A DNA stretch of 64,000 nt, from the NCBI GenBank assembly GCA_028622995.1, contig JAJQJQ010000064.1, positions 124,001 to 188,000 on the forward strand, in the 5' to 3' direction. The notes under the pieces were generated by a model, which had not been told where the DNA came from, ran no database searches, and was given only the letters and a program-made list of their open reading frames with translations. Positions 25,708-37,399 of this stretch are shown here, one piece after another. The number at the start of each line of letters is the position of its first letter. Position 1 is the first letter of the stretch. A program made the position numbers and the translations under genes. This DNA comes from Panagrolaimus kolymaensis (taxonomy: Eukaryota; Nematoda; Chromadorea; Rhabditida; Panagrolaimidae).

Positions 25708-27627
25708 TACAACAATTTTAATAATAAGGAAGATCCTTGGGAATTATTTAACTCTAAAAAAAGAATCAACTGTTTATTTTTTTTAGCGGGAAAGGTTTGT
25801 TCAGATAAATAAATATTTTAGGAAAAGCCTATTCCCCAAAAAAGAAAGATGAAGGAAGTTAGTTACCAGAATCAATAAAAAAAGTGCATTTAAAGAATAA
25901 GAAAAACGTCAAATTAATTTGTTGGAAAAAAAGTGGAATGAAGAGAGAGAGAGTTTAGCCCACCATTTACAAATGATTAGTTATTTTTTGTAATAAATAA
26001 AAAAAGCTTCTTTCAGACAGACAGAAAAGAAACATAAAACACAAGTGAAGTGGGAAAAAAGGGTTTATTGGGTGGGTGGCTTTTTTGGCTCGTCTAAGAC
26101 AGACAAAAAAAAGTCAATGCAGCAATGCCTTCTTCGCTTGGGCTGAAGAAAAAAAATTGTGAATATGAAGAAGAAGAATATAAAAAAATGACTAAATGAC
26201 TAATGGCTGTTTTTAGGCAAAGCAGAGTTTAGAGAGAGTGGGACAGCAATTTAGAAAATTATGATCCCCATTTTTGCAGGTAATAATAATGAAAGGCCAA
26301 TGATCAGTCATATTATTTACTTAAAAAAAAGCAAAAAGGGAAGAAGGCAAGCAACGACAACAAAAAAGATAAAAAAAAATTAGGTTAAAGAATAGATAGC
26401 TTAAATATTGCAAAAACTTGGATAAATGCCATTGTCTCAGTTTTAGTAAGAACAACAATAAAGGGAGGAGTTTTTTTTTTTGAGGGAAAAAATATATAAC
26501 ATATATTTAGAAAATTAGCGGCTTTTGAAAAATAAGCTAAAAGCATAGTAGAAAAAAGCAAGCATATTTTTAGTGAAAAAAAATGAAAAGATGTTCGAAC
26601 TGGAAAAAAAGACACTCCAAGGAAGGCAGCCAGCGAAGAGCTGAAACACGACAGATACCAACTAAAAAAAATGGATGGATCCATATTTTTTTACTAACAA
26701 TTTTTATTTTTTCAGGCTATGCTTTTTGTAATACACAAAATTAAAAAAAAATAATAAAAGAAGAAGACAACACGAAAAAAAGCAGAGGAGTGGCAAGAAC
26801 AAAGATATCTCGCAATAGATTAGATTTTTTTTTCTTGAATTTCCAGAAATATCTTCTTCTTTTTTTTCTTCAGCTTTACATTCTTTAATCGACAAGAAAA
26901 ATGTGGCAATTCGATGCAGCATCCAAAATCAAAACAAAAAATGAAAATCAAAATAAATTTTTTTGCTTTACAAAAATAACCAACGATTATTTTTTATATT
27001 TCTTTTTTTATTGGAAGATCTATCAACAAAAACTCAAAATGAGAGAGAATTATGAAATGAAAATTACTAAAAAAAAGTTTTAAAAAAACTTACTCATTTG
27101 TTTGGCTTTTTTTGTTCGATCAAAAGCAAAGCTGCAATTCAAAGTAAAAATAATCCAAAAAGTAAATAATAAATAAAAATTTGACAATAAAACCGAAGTT
27201 TGAAGGTTTTTTAAATTATGTTGTTATTTTCTTTTTTATTTTTTAATGTTGGTCAGACGAGACAGATATTTCTTTGGAACAATAAACAAGGAAAATGTCC
27301 CGATTTTTTTTCTTTCTTTTTTTTTGCGAACCACAAACCAAAACATTAACTTTTCACGTGCATACTTTTCTTCCTTCCTTCCTTTCCTCTTCTTTCGAAG
27401 ACCACATTTTATTTTTTAAATAAAAAACTTTGATCTTTTATTTTATTTTTTGTTAACAAACTTTTAAAAATTATTATTATTAGCAATAATTATTTATTTA
27501 TTTACAAAAAATAGGAAAACAAAAGAAAAGGAAAAAGAAAAAGAGATTTATGAATAATTGTTGCTTCTTTTCTTTAAAATTAATAATTGAAAACAAGATT
27601 TAAAGAAAGAAAAAAATAGCAAAGTTT
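25708..27627. other. Gene-free AT-rich stretch
   Basis: 1.9 kb upstream of the BPNT1-like gene. It is dominated by A/T homopolymers, with a GA run near 25938-25954 and CTTCCTTCCTTCCTTTCC near 27370. Short open frames here are T- or A-run translations without recognisable domains. No RNA gene was seen. Confidence 0.6.
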
Positions 27628-27990
27628 CTAAGGTTCACCTTCAATTTGTTTTTCTTCTTCTTGATTGAGAAATTTCCAAAAAAGACAAGCAGCAACTGCA
27701 TCCGCGATCATTGTGCCTGAATTTGCAGATAAAAGTCGAATGGTTAAAAACCCATCAGCGCCAAGATATTCAACAAAATTATGAATATTATTAATTTCAT
27801 CAATGCTCGTGATAAATATGTGTCGTTTCCAAGCACGTTTTTTCTAAAAATAAAATTTTTTGGTTATGACTAGTTTCTTTTTTAGTTGGATGCTAAATTA
27901 CCATATATTGATCTTGAAGAGTTTTAACTTTAAGGAGACCTGCTTGATAGTGGCGTTGAGCACAATAAATTTCTCGAGGATTACCATTTT
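27628..27990 (-). pseudogene. Innexin-like C-terminal fragment
   Basis: Two exon-like pieces joined by a good intron: about 27990-27902 (donor ATG|GTAATT), then 27843-27628 (acceptor TTTTTAG), ending at TAG. The second encodes FVEYLGADGFLTIRLLSANS followed by a W-containing helix. This resembles the cytoplasmic end of innexins, where F-V...L-x-x-D-G-V-F-x-L-R-M precedes the last helix. The four transmembrane segments and the extracellular Cys pairs are absent. Upstream, in-frame stops appear before 28060, and the next gene on this strand ends at 28329. It is therefore a truncated remnant or the last exons of a broken gene. The innexin assignment rests on a short match. Confidence 0.4.
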
Positions 27991-28104
27991 TAATTGCAAA
28001 CCTTTTACTTCAATGAATTTTTTTGACTTTAATAGAAATGGATATTTGCTCCTTTAAATTTCCAAAGAAGCAAGGAAATTTTTATAAAAAAAAATGGGCA
28101 AAAA

Positions 28105-28325
28105 TTATGAATGACAAAAGTTTATTTTAAAAACACTAACAATTTTGTTTTCTTGATTTACAAAATTAAAAATAATTGGAAATGTGTGTAATTTCGATGA
28201 ATCTTTTCTTTATAAAAAAAGAAAAGATTATGAATATTTTATTTTCATGTAAATTATTTTTATTTTACTTGCACAAACAAATTTTAAAGAAAAAAAAGAA
28301 GCATCGTAACAAAAAAATCATAAAT
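28105..28325. repeat. Duplicated non-coding flank, copy 1
   Basis: Contains GAATGACAAAAGTTTATTTT and, about 60 bases on, a GGAAATGTGTGTAAT segment. These align, with divergence, to parts of the flanks at 29190-29400 and 30335-30550. It lies directly 3' of the first Cys-rich gene and is the outer copy of a roughly 1.1-kb tandem duplication. Confidence 0.5.
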
Positions 28326-28328
28326 TTC

Positions 28329-29007
28329 TTAGATGGCATTGTTGCATGTAGTTACTGGGCATCCGCTGCAACCAATGCTAACAATTAGAGGATAACTTTT
28401 ATCGGTGACCGGGAAATGATTATATTTTTTTCCTTGAGTGCCATTTTTATCAATTTGAGCTCCAGCAGTAAATGATGGGGTTGTTTCTCCAACAGCAATG
28501 AGGCCGTCTTCGTCCTTTTGACCGTCTAAAACACCATAAACTCCACAAACTCCTTCACTGCAATATGGCCATAAAGTTAGAATTGTATTTTTGTTTGATC
28601 GAGTATAACATGTTCCATTGGCATCACAAACACACATATTTTCACATATTCGAAAATTTAATGAACCAACAGCTTCTTGGGGTTCAGTAAAATGTGGAAC
28701 GGGTGTTGAAGCCGAAGCATAATAATCTGTTTCTCCAACATCATCACATGAATCACATGCACCTATAAATTTATAAATTGTACTTTTTTTAAACGCAAAA
28801 ATAAGGAAACTCATCCTTACCAACAACATCAATTTTTCCATAAACTGAATCAAGAAAATTAACATCAGTGGAAACGAAAATTCCAGCATTATTTGTGGCA
28901 ATTGGACATGGATTTAATGTCGTTGAAGTGCTACTACTTTCATCTGCTCCAAATGATGATTGAAAAGCAGTGAATAAAATAATAAAAACATAACTTTTCC
29001 ATGCCAT
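28329..29007 (-). CDS. Secreted Cys-rich protein, tandem copy 1
   Basis: Exons 29007-28821 and 28762-28329; 206 codons. A signal peptide (hydrophobic VFIILFTAFQSSFG) is followed by a Ser/Thr-rich spacer and a Cys-rich body. Landmarks are CDSCDD, CENMCVCDANGTCY, LTLWPYC, VGETTPSFTAGAQID and a C-terminal SIGCSGCPVTTC. It has 12-14 cysteines and no transmembrane segment, so it is probably exported and disulfide-bonded. I do not recognise a named family; function unknown. The neighbour at 29498-30164 is a close paralogue with the same intron position and phase, and the gene at 40438-41457 is a distant one. Confidence 0.82.
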
Positions 29008-29189
29008 CTTTTTTTTTGAGGGGAAAAAGAAGCAATTTTTAAAGATTCAAGGAAGATGTCTGTATTCAGAATTAAAAATTGTCTATTCTATTTATATTTA
29101 TAGTTTTTTCTTTCGATGTCGATTACGACCTTTTCTTTCTTTTCTATTTTTTTTGTTGTTGAAGGAAAAATATCATTTTAGTCATCGAA

Positions 29190-29400
29190 GAAGCAATAAA
29201 CTTTTCAGAAATAAAGGGCAAAGATATTTTGAATGGCAAAAGTGTTTATTTGGAAAACAATTAATGTATTTTTTGTTTGATTTTTTCAAAAATAAAAAAT
29301 AGGGGAAAAGTGTGTAATTTTTTGATGGCTCACTTTTTTTATTCTTTTGTAAATACAATAAAGTCGTTTATCATCCATTTGGAGAAAAAAAAAAAACATT
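29190..29400. repeat. Duplicated non-coding flank, copy 2
   Basis: Lies between the two Cys-rich genes. Shared with 30335-30550: GAAGAAGCAATAAA, TTTCAGAAATAA, then AATAAAGTCG followed by TATCATCCATTTG. Conservation outside the coding exons shows the whole gene and its upstream DNA were duplicated together. Confidence 0.75.
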
Positions 29401-29497
29401 TATTTTGTGTATTTTATTTTACTTGTGGAAAAAAAATATCAAAAAAGAAGAAGATTACAGAAAATAAAACGTTGCAATTTATTAACTCCAATTTTCT

Positions 29498-30164
29498 TTA
29501 GTTGGTGCATGTAGTTATTGGACATCCATTGTAACTAACGCTAACAATTTGAGGATAACATGAATATGTAACAGGGAAAGGAGCATATTTGTCCCCAACA
29601 GTTCCATCTACATCAATTTGAGCTCCGGCAGTAAAAGATGGAGTTGTTTCTCCAACAGCAACTAAGCCATCATTATCGCTATCACTGGTTAAAACACCAT
29701 AAACATTACAACTGTTCGAAGAACTGCAATATGGCCATAATGTTAGGACAGTGTATGTGCTGGATAAAGTATAGCATGTTTCATTGACATCACAAACACA
29801 CGTATTTGTGCATGATTCAAAACTTAATGAGCCTATAGCTTCTTCACTCCATTGTGGAACTGCAGTCGATGCCGAAGTATAAAAGGTTTGGGTTCCAGAT
29901 TGACATGATTCACAAGTGCCTATAAAATTTGCAGGTTTTAACAACAACAAAAAAATAAGGACAAGTCTCACCACTTGCATTTTTTCTTCCATAAACCCAT
30001 GCAGCCAAATCCACACCGACTTCAATGAAAATGCCAGCATTTTGAGCAGCAAACAAACATGGATTTTCTGAAGTGGTTGTTGGATTCTCATCGATACCAA
30101 ATACAGCAACGTCAAAAGCAACAAAGGAGAGTAAGATAAGACTCAAATGATAATTTCTCATCAT
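29498..30164 (-). CDS. Secreted Cys-rich protein, tandem copy 2
   Basis: Exons 30164-29972 and 29919-29498; 204 codons. Start MMRNYHLSL; the longer open frame upstream lacks an ATG. The signal peptide core is LSLILLSFVAFDVAVFG. The body aligns along its length with the 28329-29007 protein: CESCQSG, CTNTCVCDVNETCY, LTLWPYCSS, VGETTPSFTAGAQIDVDG, VSYNGCPITTC. The single intron is at the same site and phase. Differences are scattered rather than clustered. Several N-x-S/T sites suggest glycosylation. Family unknown. Confidence 0.82.
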
Positions 30165-30334
30165 CGTCTGCTTTTTTTTAAAGTGCAGAAAAAAGCATAA
30201 AACCAATAAGATTCAAGTAAGATGGCTTTTGTACAAAGAATAGAATGCTTATTTATATGGTTTTAAATTCGATGATAACTTTTTTTAATTTTATATCGTT
30301 TTTATTTTTGAAAGGAAAATAAACCTGTCAACCA

Positions 30335-30550
30335 TCAAAACGAAGAAGCAATAAAAGTTTCAGAAATAACGAACAAATGTCAAATGGCGAAAGTGCATGT
30401 TTGGAAACAATTTTTTTTTTCATGCATTTATTTGATTTTCAAAATAAAAAATAAAAATTATGGGAAAAGCTTGTATTTTTTTGATGGCGTCTTTTTATTG
30501 TAAATATAATAAAGTCGGCTATCATCCATTTGAAGAAAAGCATTTATTTT
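30335..30550. repeat. Duplicated non-coding flank, copy 3
   Basis: Upstream of the second Cys-rich gene. It repeats the order of words seen at 29190-29400, including AATAAAGTCG then TATCATCCATTTG. The spacing between copies is about 1.15 kb. It may include promoter elements for these genes, but no specific factor site is recognised. Confidence 0.7.
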
Positions 30551-31223
30551 TGTGTTTTTTTAATTTTAGAAAAATCAAATAAGAAAAAAATAAAATGATT
30601 GAAGAAAAATATTGACATAATTTTAGAAATACAGAAACCTTTACTGTAGCATTTTATGAAATTTTATAGTAGCTTATTTTTAAAATCTATTAAAAAAATT
30701 CCGTTGAAACTTTAAAAATTTGTTGCGAAAGGTTTTATGTTTTTCCAGAAATTTTTTGAGCACAACTTCAATATCTTTTTAAAAATCTTATTTACGAAGA
30801 ATATCCAATATCTTTGCAGTTATTTTAATTTCTGATGTGGAAACCAAAAAGCTTTTTTCTGAAGCCAATCATAGCATTTTTTTATAACGGGCAATGATAT
30901 TTTCTCGGAAAAAGTGCTTTTATTTTGTTTAAATTTTATAACAATTGAACAACCTTCTCCCTCAATTGTAAAGAAAAAAAGAATTTTAATAAATAAAATT
31001 TATAAACATAACGAAAACAACCTTTCGCGCCAAGACTCCGTCATCCTCTGCTTTCTTAATAAAAAGATTTTTTTTTGTCTTGCGTGACTCAAACAAAGAC
31101 TCTATTCTTCATTCTTAATTATTTCTTCAATATTTTTATTCTCGAATGAATTTTCCAAATTTAAAGCTACCAAAATAAAATAATAATTAATATATTTATT
31201 CCAACATTAACAACAGCAAAAAT
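30551..31223. other. Intergenic, nothing recognised
   Basis: AT-rich DNA before the RPB5-ClC locus. There is a slightly GC-richer patch near 31020-31055 (TTTCGCGCCAAGACTCCGTC), about 170-200 bases upstream of the predicted start, which may belong to the promoter. Confidence 0.5.
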
Positions 31224-34200
31224 ATGATGCAGGAAGAAGAATATGATGTATTTCGTTTATGGAGGTTACGTGTCACAGCACTTTATGTAAGTCCAAAACT
31301 AAAAAAAAACTTTTTTTTGTTTATATTCCAAAAATGAAATAATAAATGAAAATGGATACCTTTGTTTTAGATGGTGGCTGATCGAGGGTATGATATTCCA
31401 CCAGAAGAATTAAATCAAACTTTAATTCAATTTAAAACTATTTATGGTGAAAAACCTATGAGAGAAGATTTAAGCGTTTTGGTTACACATAGCGATGATA
31501 TAACAGGTAAATAAAAAATTGTTGTCCGGGTTAATATATTTTCTATGGAGTTGATTTTTCTTTCAGATCAATTATTAATAATATTTGCTGATGATTTAAG
31601 AATAACCGATGAATCAGTAAATAAATTTTTTCGTCGAATGGAAGAACAACGGGTTTCTAAAGCTATGGTTGTTGTGAGAGAGGGCTTAACCACTCAAGCC
31701 AAAGATGTAAGTCTCGCTTCAACTTGACATTGATCGTTTGCTTTTTTTCATAATTTAAAATAAATATAAAAATTTTTGGAGTTAAAAAAGAAAAATTTAT
31801 TTTTAGACCTTGGATGAACAATCTCATCGATATTCAATTGAATTAGTTCCTGAAGCCGATATAATTGGTGGAGCCACAGTTGAAAATGACACTCAAGAAC
31901 CCAGTGATGAAAAAGCTGAATTACTCAATCGATAGTAAGCTTTTGAAATCTCTTTTAAAGAAGGAAATCAAAAAAAAACTCAAAAATGGAAAGCTCAATT
32001 ATCAAACTTTTATTTTAAATTTAAATATAATAATCGAAAAGTTTTTTGACGCTGAAACTTTTCATTTTGTGTTTCTTATTTATTTACTCTCATTTTTAGT
32101 TTTAATATTTTAGTCAAAAATTGTAAAATTCAAAAAAAAAGAAAGCTAAATTCAAAATTTTTTTGTTTTACCATTTTTTAAAATTTATCTCTCAATTTTC
32201 AGCAAATATGGCGATTTCCACACTATTGATTGGCTTCGAGATTTAGCTCGGGATCGTAAACGACATAAATATATTTCCGCTCAAAAATCAGATTTTCCAT
32301 TTGGCTTAATTCGATCCATCATGGATGCAGGTTCTGGTTGGATTTGTGTCCTCCTTGTTGGACTTGCTGCGGGCGCCACTGCGGGTGTCATAGATATTGG
32401 TGCTCGATGGATGAGCGATTTAAAGGATGGAATATGCGCTGATCGATTTTGGTTGGATCGAGAACATTGTTGCTGGTCAGCTAATGATAGCGTATATAAA
32501 GATGCTGATTGTTCTTCATGGACTACTTGGCCTGAAATGATAGGACATTATGATCGAACATTTTTTTATTATATGGTTGATTTTTCTTTTTATGTTATTT
32601 GGGCTATGCTAATGGCGGGTTTTTCCGTTTCATTAGTTAAAGTTTTTGCTCCATATGCTTGTGGATCGGGTATACCTGAAATTAAATGCGTGCTATCTGG
32701 TTTTGTTATTCGTGGATATTTGGGAAAATGGACTTTTGTTATCAAAGCTGTGGGAATTATTTTATCTTCAGCTTCAGGTAAGAAAGAAAGACTTTTATGA
32801 AAATTAAGAAAATAAGAAATGAAAAAAACGGAAAATAGAATTAACGTTTTTTATTTCCGAAAAATTACTTGAAACTTTTTTAAATTAAAAAATAAAAACA
32901 AACTTGGAAAATGAAACTTACAAATCGACGCCAATCTTTCATAAAAATTTAAAATTGCAAGAAGCTCACTAAGGGTCAGAATAATTTCATTTTCATATAA
33001 TTTCAAATCATGAATAAAAAAGCCTCAAGAAGGTTGGAATAAACAAACAAATTTTTGATATAAAAAAAATCAATGGCAAAATAAAAAAGGCGCGAATCCA
33101 GCTTCTTTGTTTTTTTAAAACTAAAAAATAGATGGAAAAGAAAAAAATTTTTACAAAAAGCATCGATTTTTTTTTTTTGCAACAACCTATGCAGAAAAAA
33201 GGAAAAGAAATCGGGGTTTTTGTATTTTTCTTTTTTTATGGAATGGCAGGCAAAGAGGTGTAATAAAAAAAAGCTAGGCAAAAGCAACAATAAGCAACGA
33301 TAAGGATTTTTAAGTAACGTAAATAATTTTTTTTGGAAAATTGATAAAAGCTTAAAATAATAAATCAGCAAAATTTTTTTTTAAAGATGTAAATTACCAA
33401 TAAAATAATTATTCAAAAAAAAAATACATTCATCATTTATTTTATTTTTTTTAGGCTTGAGTCTTGGAAAAGAAGGTCCTATGGTTCATTTGGCATGTTG
33501 TATTGGAAATATTTTTTCATATGTTTTCCCGAAATATGGAAACAATGAAGCTAAAAAACGTGAAATCCTTAGTGCTTCCGCTGCAGCTGGAGTATCGGTT
33601 GCTTTTGGAGCTCCCATTGGTGGAGTAATGTTTTCATTGGAAGAAGCATCCTATTATTTTCCACTCAAAACAATGTGGCGTTCATTTTTTTGCGCTTTAG
33701 TTGCAGGAATCATTCTTCGATTTGTAAATCCATTTGGTAGCGATCAAACTTCTTTATTTCATGTGGATTATTCAATGAAATGGACTTTCATGGAATTAAT
33801 TCCATTTGGTTTATTGGGAGTTTTTGGTGGAGTTTTGGGAAGCTTATTTATTTGGGCAAATATTTGTTGGTGCAGATTCAGAAAAAATAATCCCAAACTT
33901 GGACATAATCCTGTTTATGAAGTTCTGATTGTTACTGGAATCACTGCCTCAATTGCATATTTTAATCCATACACCCGCAAAAGTGCTTCATCGCTAATTA
34001 AGCAACTTTTTGATCGATGTGGCCCAGAAGACTATATGATGGATTTATGTGATTATCAAAATAAAACATTTTCAAGTGATAAAGTTGATGATAATTATCA
34101 TACTGGAGCATTTGGAATGGGTGTAACTACAGCATTTTGGCAATTAATTTTTGCGCTAATTTGTAAATTAATTTTTACTATTTTTACTTTTGGTATTAAA

Positions 34201-35361
34201 GTTCCTTCTGGACTTTTTGTTCCATCCATGGCTATGGGAGCTATAGCTGGGAGATTACTTGGAATTCAAGTTGAAGGCTTTGTTGCTGCTTTACAAGTAA
34301 GTTCAAATTTTTAATTCTTTGAGTTCTAAACAAAAAATGAGTTTTGCATCGAAATTTTCAAACAAAAATTTTAAAAAATTTTACCACAAAAAAAATTAAG
34401 AATCTTTTAACAAATCTTAAATTTTGTTCATTTTTTAGAAAACTCCTGGAAGCACATATTGGGCATGCCAAATTGGAAAAGATTGTGTCATGCCTGGTCT
34501 TTATGCCATGGTTGGTGCAGCAGCAGTTTTGGGTGGAGTCACTCGAATGACTGTTTCTTTAGTCGTTATTATGTTTGAATTAACTGGAAGCTTAGAATTT
34601 GTTGTGCCTACTATGGTTGCTGTAATGTTTGCTAAATGGATTGGAGATGCAATTTATTCGATGGTAAGCAGCTTCCAAGTGGATAAAGTTCAGAATAAAA
34701 ATTATTTGTGTCTTTCAGGGAATTTACGACGCTCACATTGATCTTAATCGTTATCCATTTTTGGATAATAAAGGTGAATATCCATATTCCACTGTGGCTA
34801 TGCAAGTAATGAGACCAGGAGCGGATAAATCTCAACTCAAAGTTATTTATCAAGATCAAATGGTTGTGGGCGAACTTGAAGCTATTATGCGGGAAACCAC
34901 TTGCAATGGTTTTCCCGTGGTTATTTCAAGTTCAGATATGTTTGTTGTGGGATATGTAACTCGTCGAGATTTACATATGGCATTAAACAATGCAAGGAAA
35001 TCTTATCAATATGTAACAACAAATTCAAAAGTTTATTTTACTAATAATGTGCCTGATTTTGAACCCAATGGTTCTTCACCGGCGCCTTTGAGATTAAAAA
35101 AAGTTATGGATTTAGTAAGTAAATTTTTTCTTAAAAGATTTTTATATTTAATATTTTTGTTTTGACGAAACTAAAAATAATTCTTTATTCATTTTTTTTT
35201 TTCAGGCACCTATGACTTTATCAGATCAAACTCCAATGGAAATTGTAATTGATATGTTTAGAAAATTAGGCCTTCGACAAATTTTAATTACTCGAAATGG
35301 TCGCTTACTTGGTATTATAACCAAAAAAGATATTTTGCGTTTTATGAAAGAGGGTGAATAA
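31224..35361 (+). CDS. RPB5 N-terminal domain joined in frame to a ClC-3/4/5-type Cl-/H+ exchanger
   Basis: Exons: 31224-31286, 31371-31506, 31567-31706, 31807-31934, 32203-32777, 33455-34296, 34439-34663, 34719-35114, 35206-35361; 886 codons with every junction in phase. Exons 1-3 (113 residues) match the N-terminal domain of RNA polymerase subunit RPB5: [34 protein letters not shown]. The RPB5 C-terminal assembly domain is absent. Exon 4 (about 43 residues) is unplaced. Exons 5-9 are a complete endosomal ClC: GSGIPEIK near residue 310, [10 protein letters not shown] with gating Glu near 354, [10 protein letters not shown] with the proton Glu, PSGLFVPS, then two CBS domains ending GIITKKDIL. 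ClC-3/4/5 proteins exchange 2 Cl- for H+ in endosomes. Without the RPB5 exons the first in-frame ATG is at 32321, inside conserved ClC sequence. Two genes or alternative starts remain possible. Confidence 0.8.
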
Positions 35362-36513
35362 TGAAACTAGTCCTTTTTTGTTCTTCTTTTACTTATTTAT
35401 TTTTGTTGTAAATTTTTTTCTTTCAAACGTTTTTTTTTGTTGTTGCCATAAGCTTTATATTAATTTTATGGTTTTTGCTTGTTTGTTTGTTTGTTTATTT
35501 ATTTATTTGATTGATTGAGAACAAAATATTTATGTTGATATTTAAAAAGAAAAACTTTTGTAAATAAAATACTTAAACATTCATGAAATAAAAGAATGAA
35601 AAAAGTCAGATAAAAAATAAATCTATCACACGTGGGAATAATCTAGATTCTTCATAAGTTAATCCATAAAAAAAAGCTTTGAACTAATCTTTGGTAACAA
35701 AATTCTCGTTTTTTTGCAAATGCTCAATTAAATAAAAGTGTAAAAAATTATGAGTAATCTTTCTTTCAAGATTTTTTAAATTAAAACTTTTAAACAAAAA
35801 TAATGAAAGATTTTTTTAAAATATTCAAAAAAAGAAGAAAAGAAGTTTTAATCGATTGCAAAGCAAATTGAAAGACAAAAAAGAAAAGCTCATTGAAAAA
35901 AAAGTGAAGCTTTGTTTTTTTGACGGCAGCGTTTTTGTTTTCGAATTCCTATTTTTTTTTTGATACAATCTTTATTTCGATTGAGAAAAATAAAATAAAA
36001 ACTGGCGGCTGCTGCTTGCGTCCTTTGTTTGAGCAAAGCAAAAGTCCCAATTCCACATAATTTTTATTCTTTAAAAAATTAATGACAAATAAATTTAAGT
36101 TTTTTACATTTTTGGTGTTTGGTAAATAAATAAAAAAAAAACAAAACAACCATAAAAAAGCAGCAATGGCAGAAAAGTGTGGCGGCGTTTTTTATTTTAT
36201 TTTATTGTCGGTTATGCTAATAAAAAAAAGAAGGTTGAAGTGAAAGAAAATAAATGAAAAGCAAATTTTTACTTTACTTTACCAAAAAAATAAATTGAAA
36301 CAGTGATGAATGATAAGTCTCTGTCATAAAACTCCACCCGCGCCCAATATTTTTATTTTGTTGCTTTTCTCTTAGCTTTTTTTTAATTCTCGAAGAATAA
36401 AAGAATGAAAAATGATGGAATTTCTTAAACACAAACATAATAAGACAGGTCCACCAAATTCATTCGAATCTTCATAAGTAACTTTTGTGATTGACGCTTG
36501 CTTTTATGTAATG
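35362..36513. other. Intergenic, low complexity
   Basis: AT-rich with a tetranucleotide tract (GTTTGTTTGTTTGTTTATTT) near 35480. No gene seen. It includes the likely 3' UTR of the ClC gene. Confidence 0.55.
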
Positions 36514-37104
36514 TCATTGATAAACTCTTTCCCTCACTCCTGGTTTTGATATTGTGACATTTGGTTTTACTTTTCTTTCACTATCTTCAGCTTCAACAAT
36601 TACAGTTTTTAATTTCATTTTTTCCGAAACAACCATATTAAATTCTATCACTTCGGCTTGAGTGGAAAAAAGGGCCATTACAGTAGGGTCGGTTTTTGGG
36701 ATTTTATTATATTTATCAACTATTTCTTCCATAGTTGCAACGTTGCCATTGGTGCCAGGAATAATTTTTTTTCTTAATTCATTATGATCAGCTTCAATCA
36801 TATTCTGAACCCTCATTCTTCCCAACAATTTCGCAAAATCTTTATCTTCGTTTTGTCTCATATTTGTTTGCAATTCTCTGTATTCTAATAAAGACTAAAA
36901 TGTAAAATTGGCTATGCTGCTTCCAAAAACTTTTGTTATTTGATGGGAGGTTAGATTTTCAAAAATATGGAATTCTTTAACAAATGGAAGCTGCAACAAA
37001 TCACCAAATGCAATAACATTGACGCCTCCAAAAGGTTCATCGTTACATTTAAATTGGGTTAAGCGATAATGAATTTTTGCTAACATAATGTTAGATAGTT
37101 TCAA
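36514..37104 (-). pseudogene. PIF1-like helicase fragment from a DNA transposon
   Basis: Two open stretches in the same frame (37104-36898 and 36873-36514) are separated by one TAG at about 36895. The first holds PFGGVNVIAFGDLLQLPFV, the Walker B and following segment of PIF1-type helicases. The second holds NMRQNEDKDFAKLLGRMR and later helicase sequence. The Walker A exon and other enzymatic parts are absent. Such helicases occur in Helitrons and in other large elements. It is a decayed copy, about 200 residues. Confidence 0.65.
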
Positions 37105-37399
37105 TGGAAATGAAGTGGTGATGTGATGAGTGTCGGTTTTCTATTATGGAAGGATTATAGACTAAAATCAAGAGAAGGATCAACATATCAGAGGAAGGAT
37201 CCATGGATTGACTGAAATAAATTTTTATTATTAAAGATAGTTGTAACATTTACTTGAGTGCCGAGGGCCGCTTCTTTCTAGTTTTTTATTCAAAAAGATC
37301 CAATAAACCAAAATTTGTTTGAAGATATTTGATCATTTTGATAATATTAAGAAATTACCTGGTTAAACCTGAAAAACTAGCTGAATACATTAATACTCC

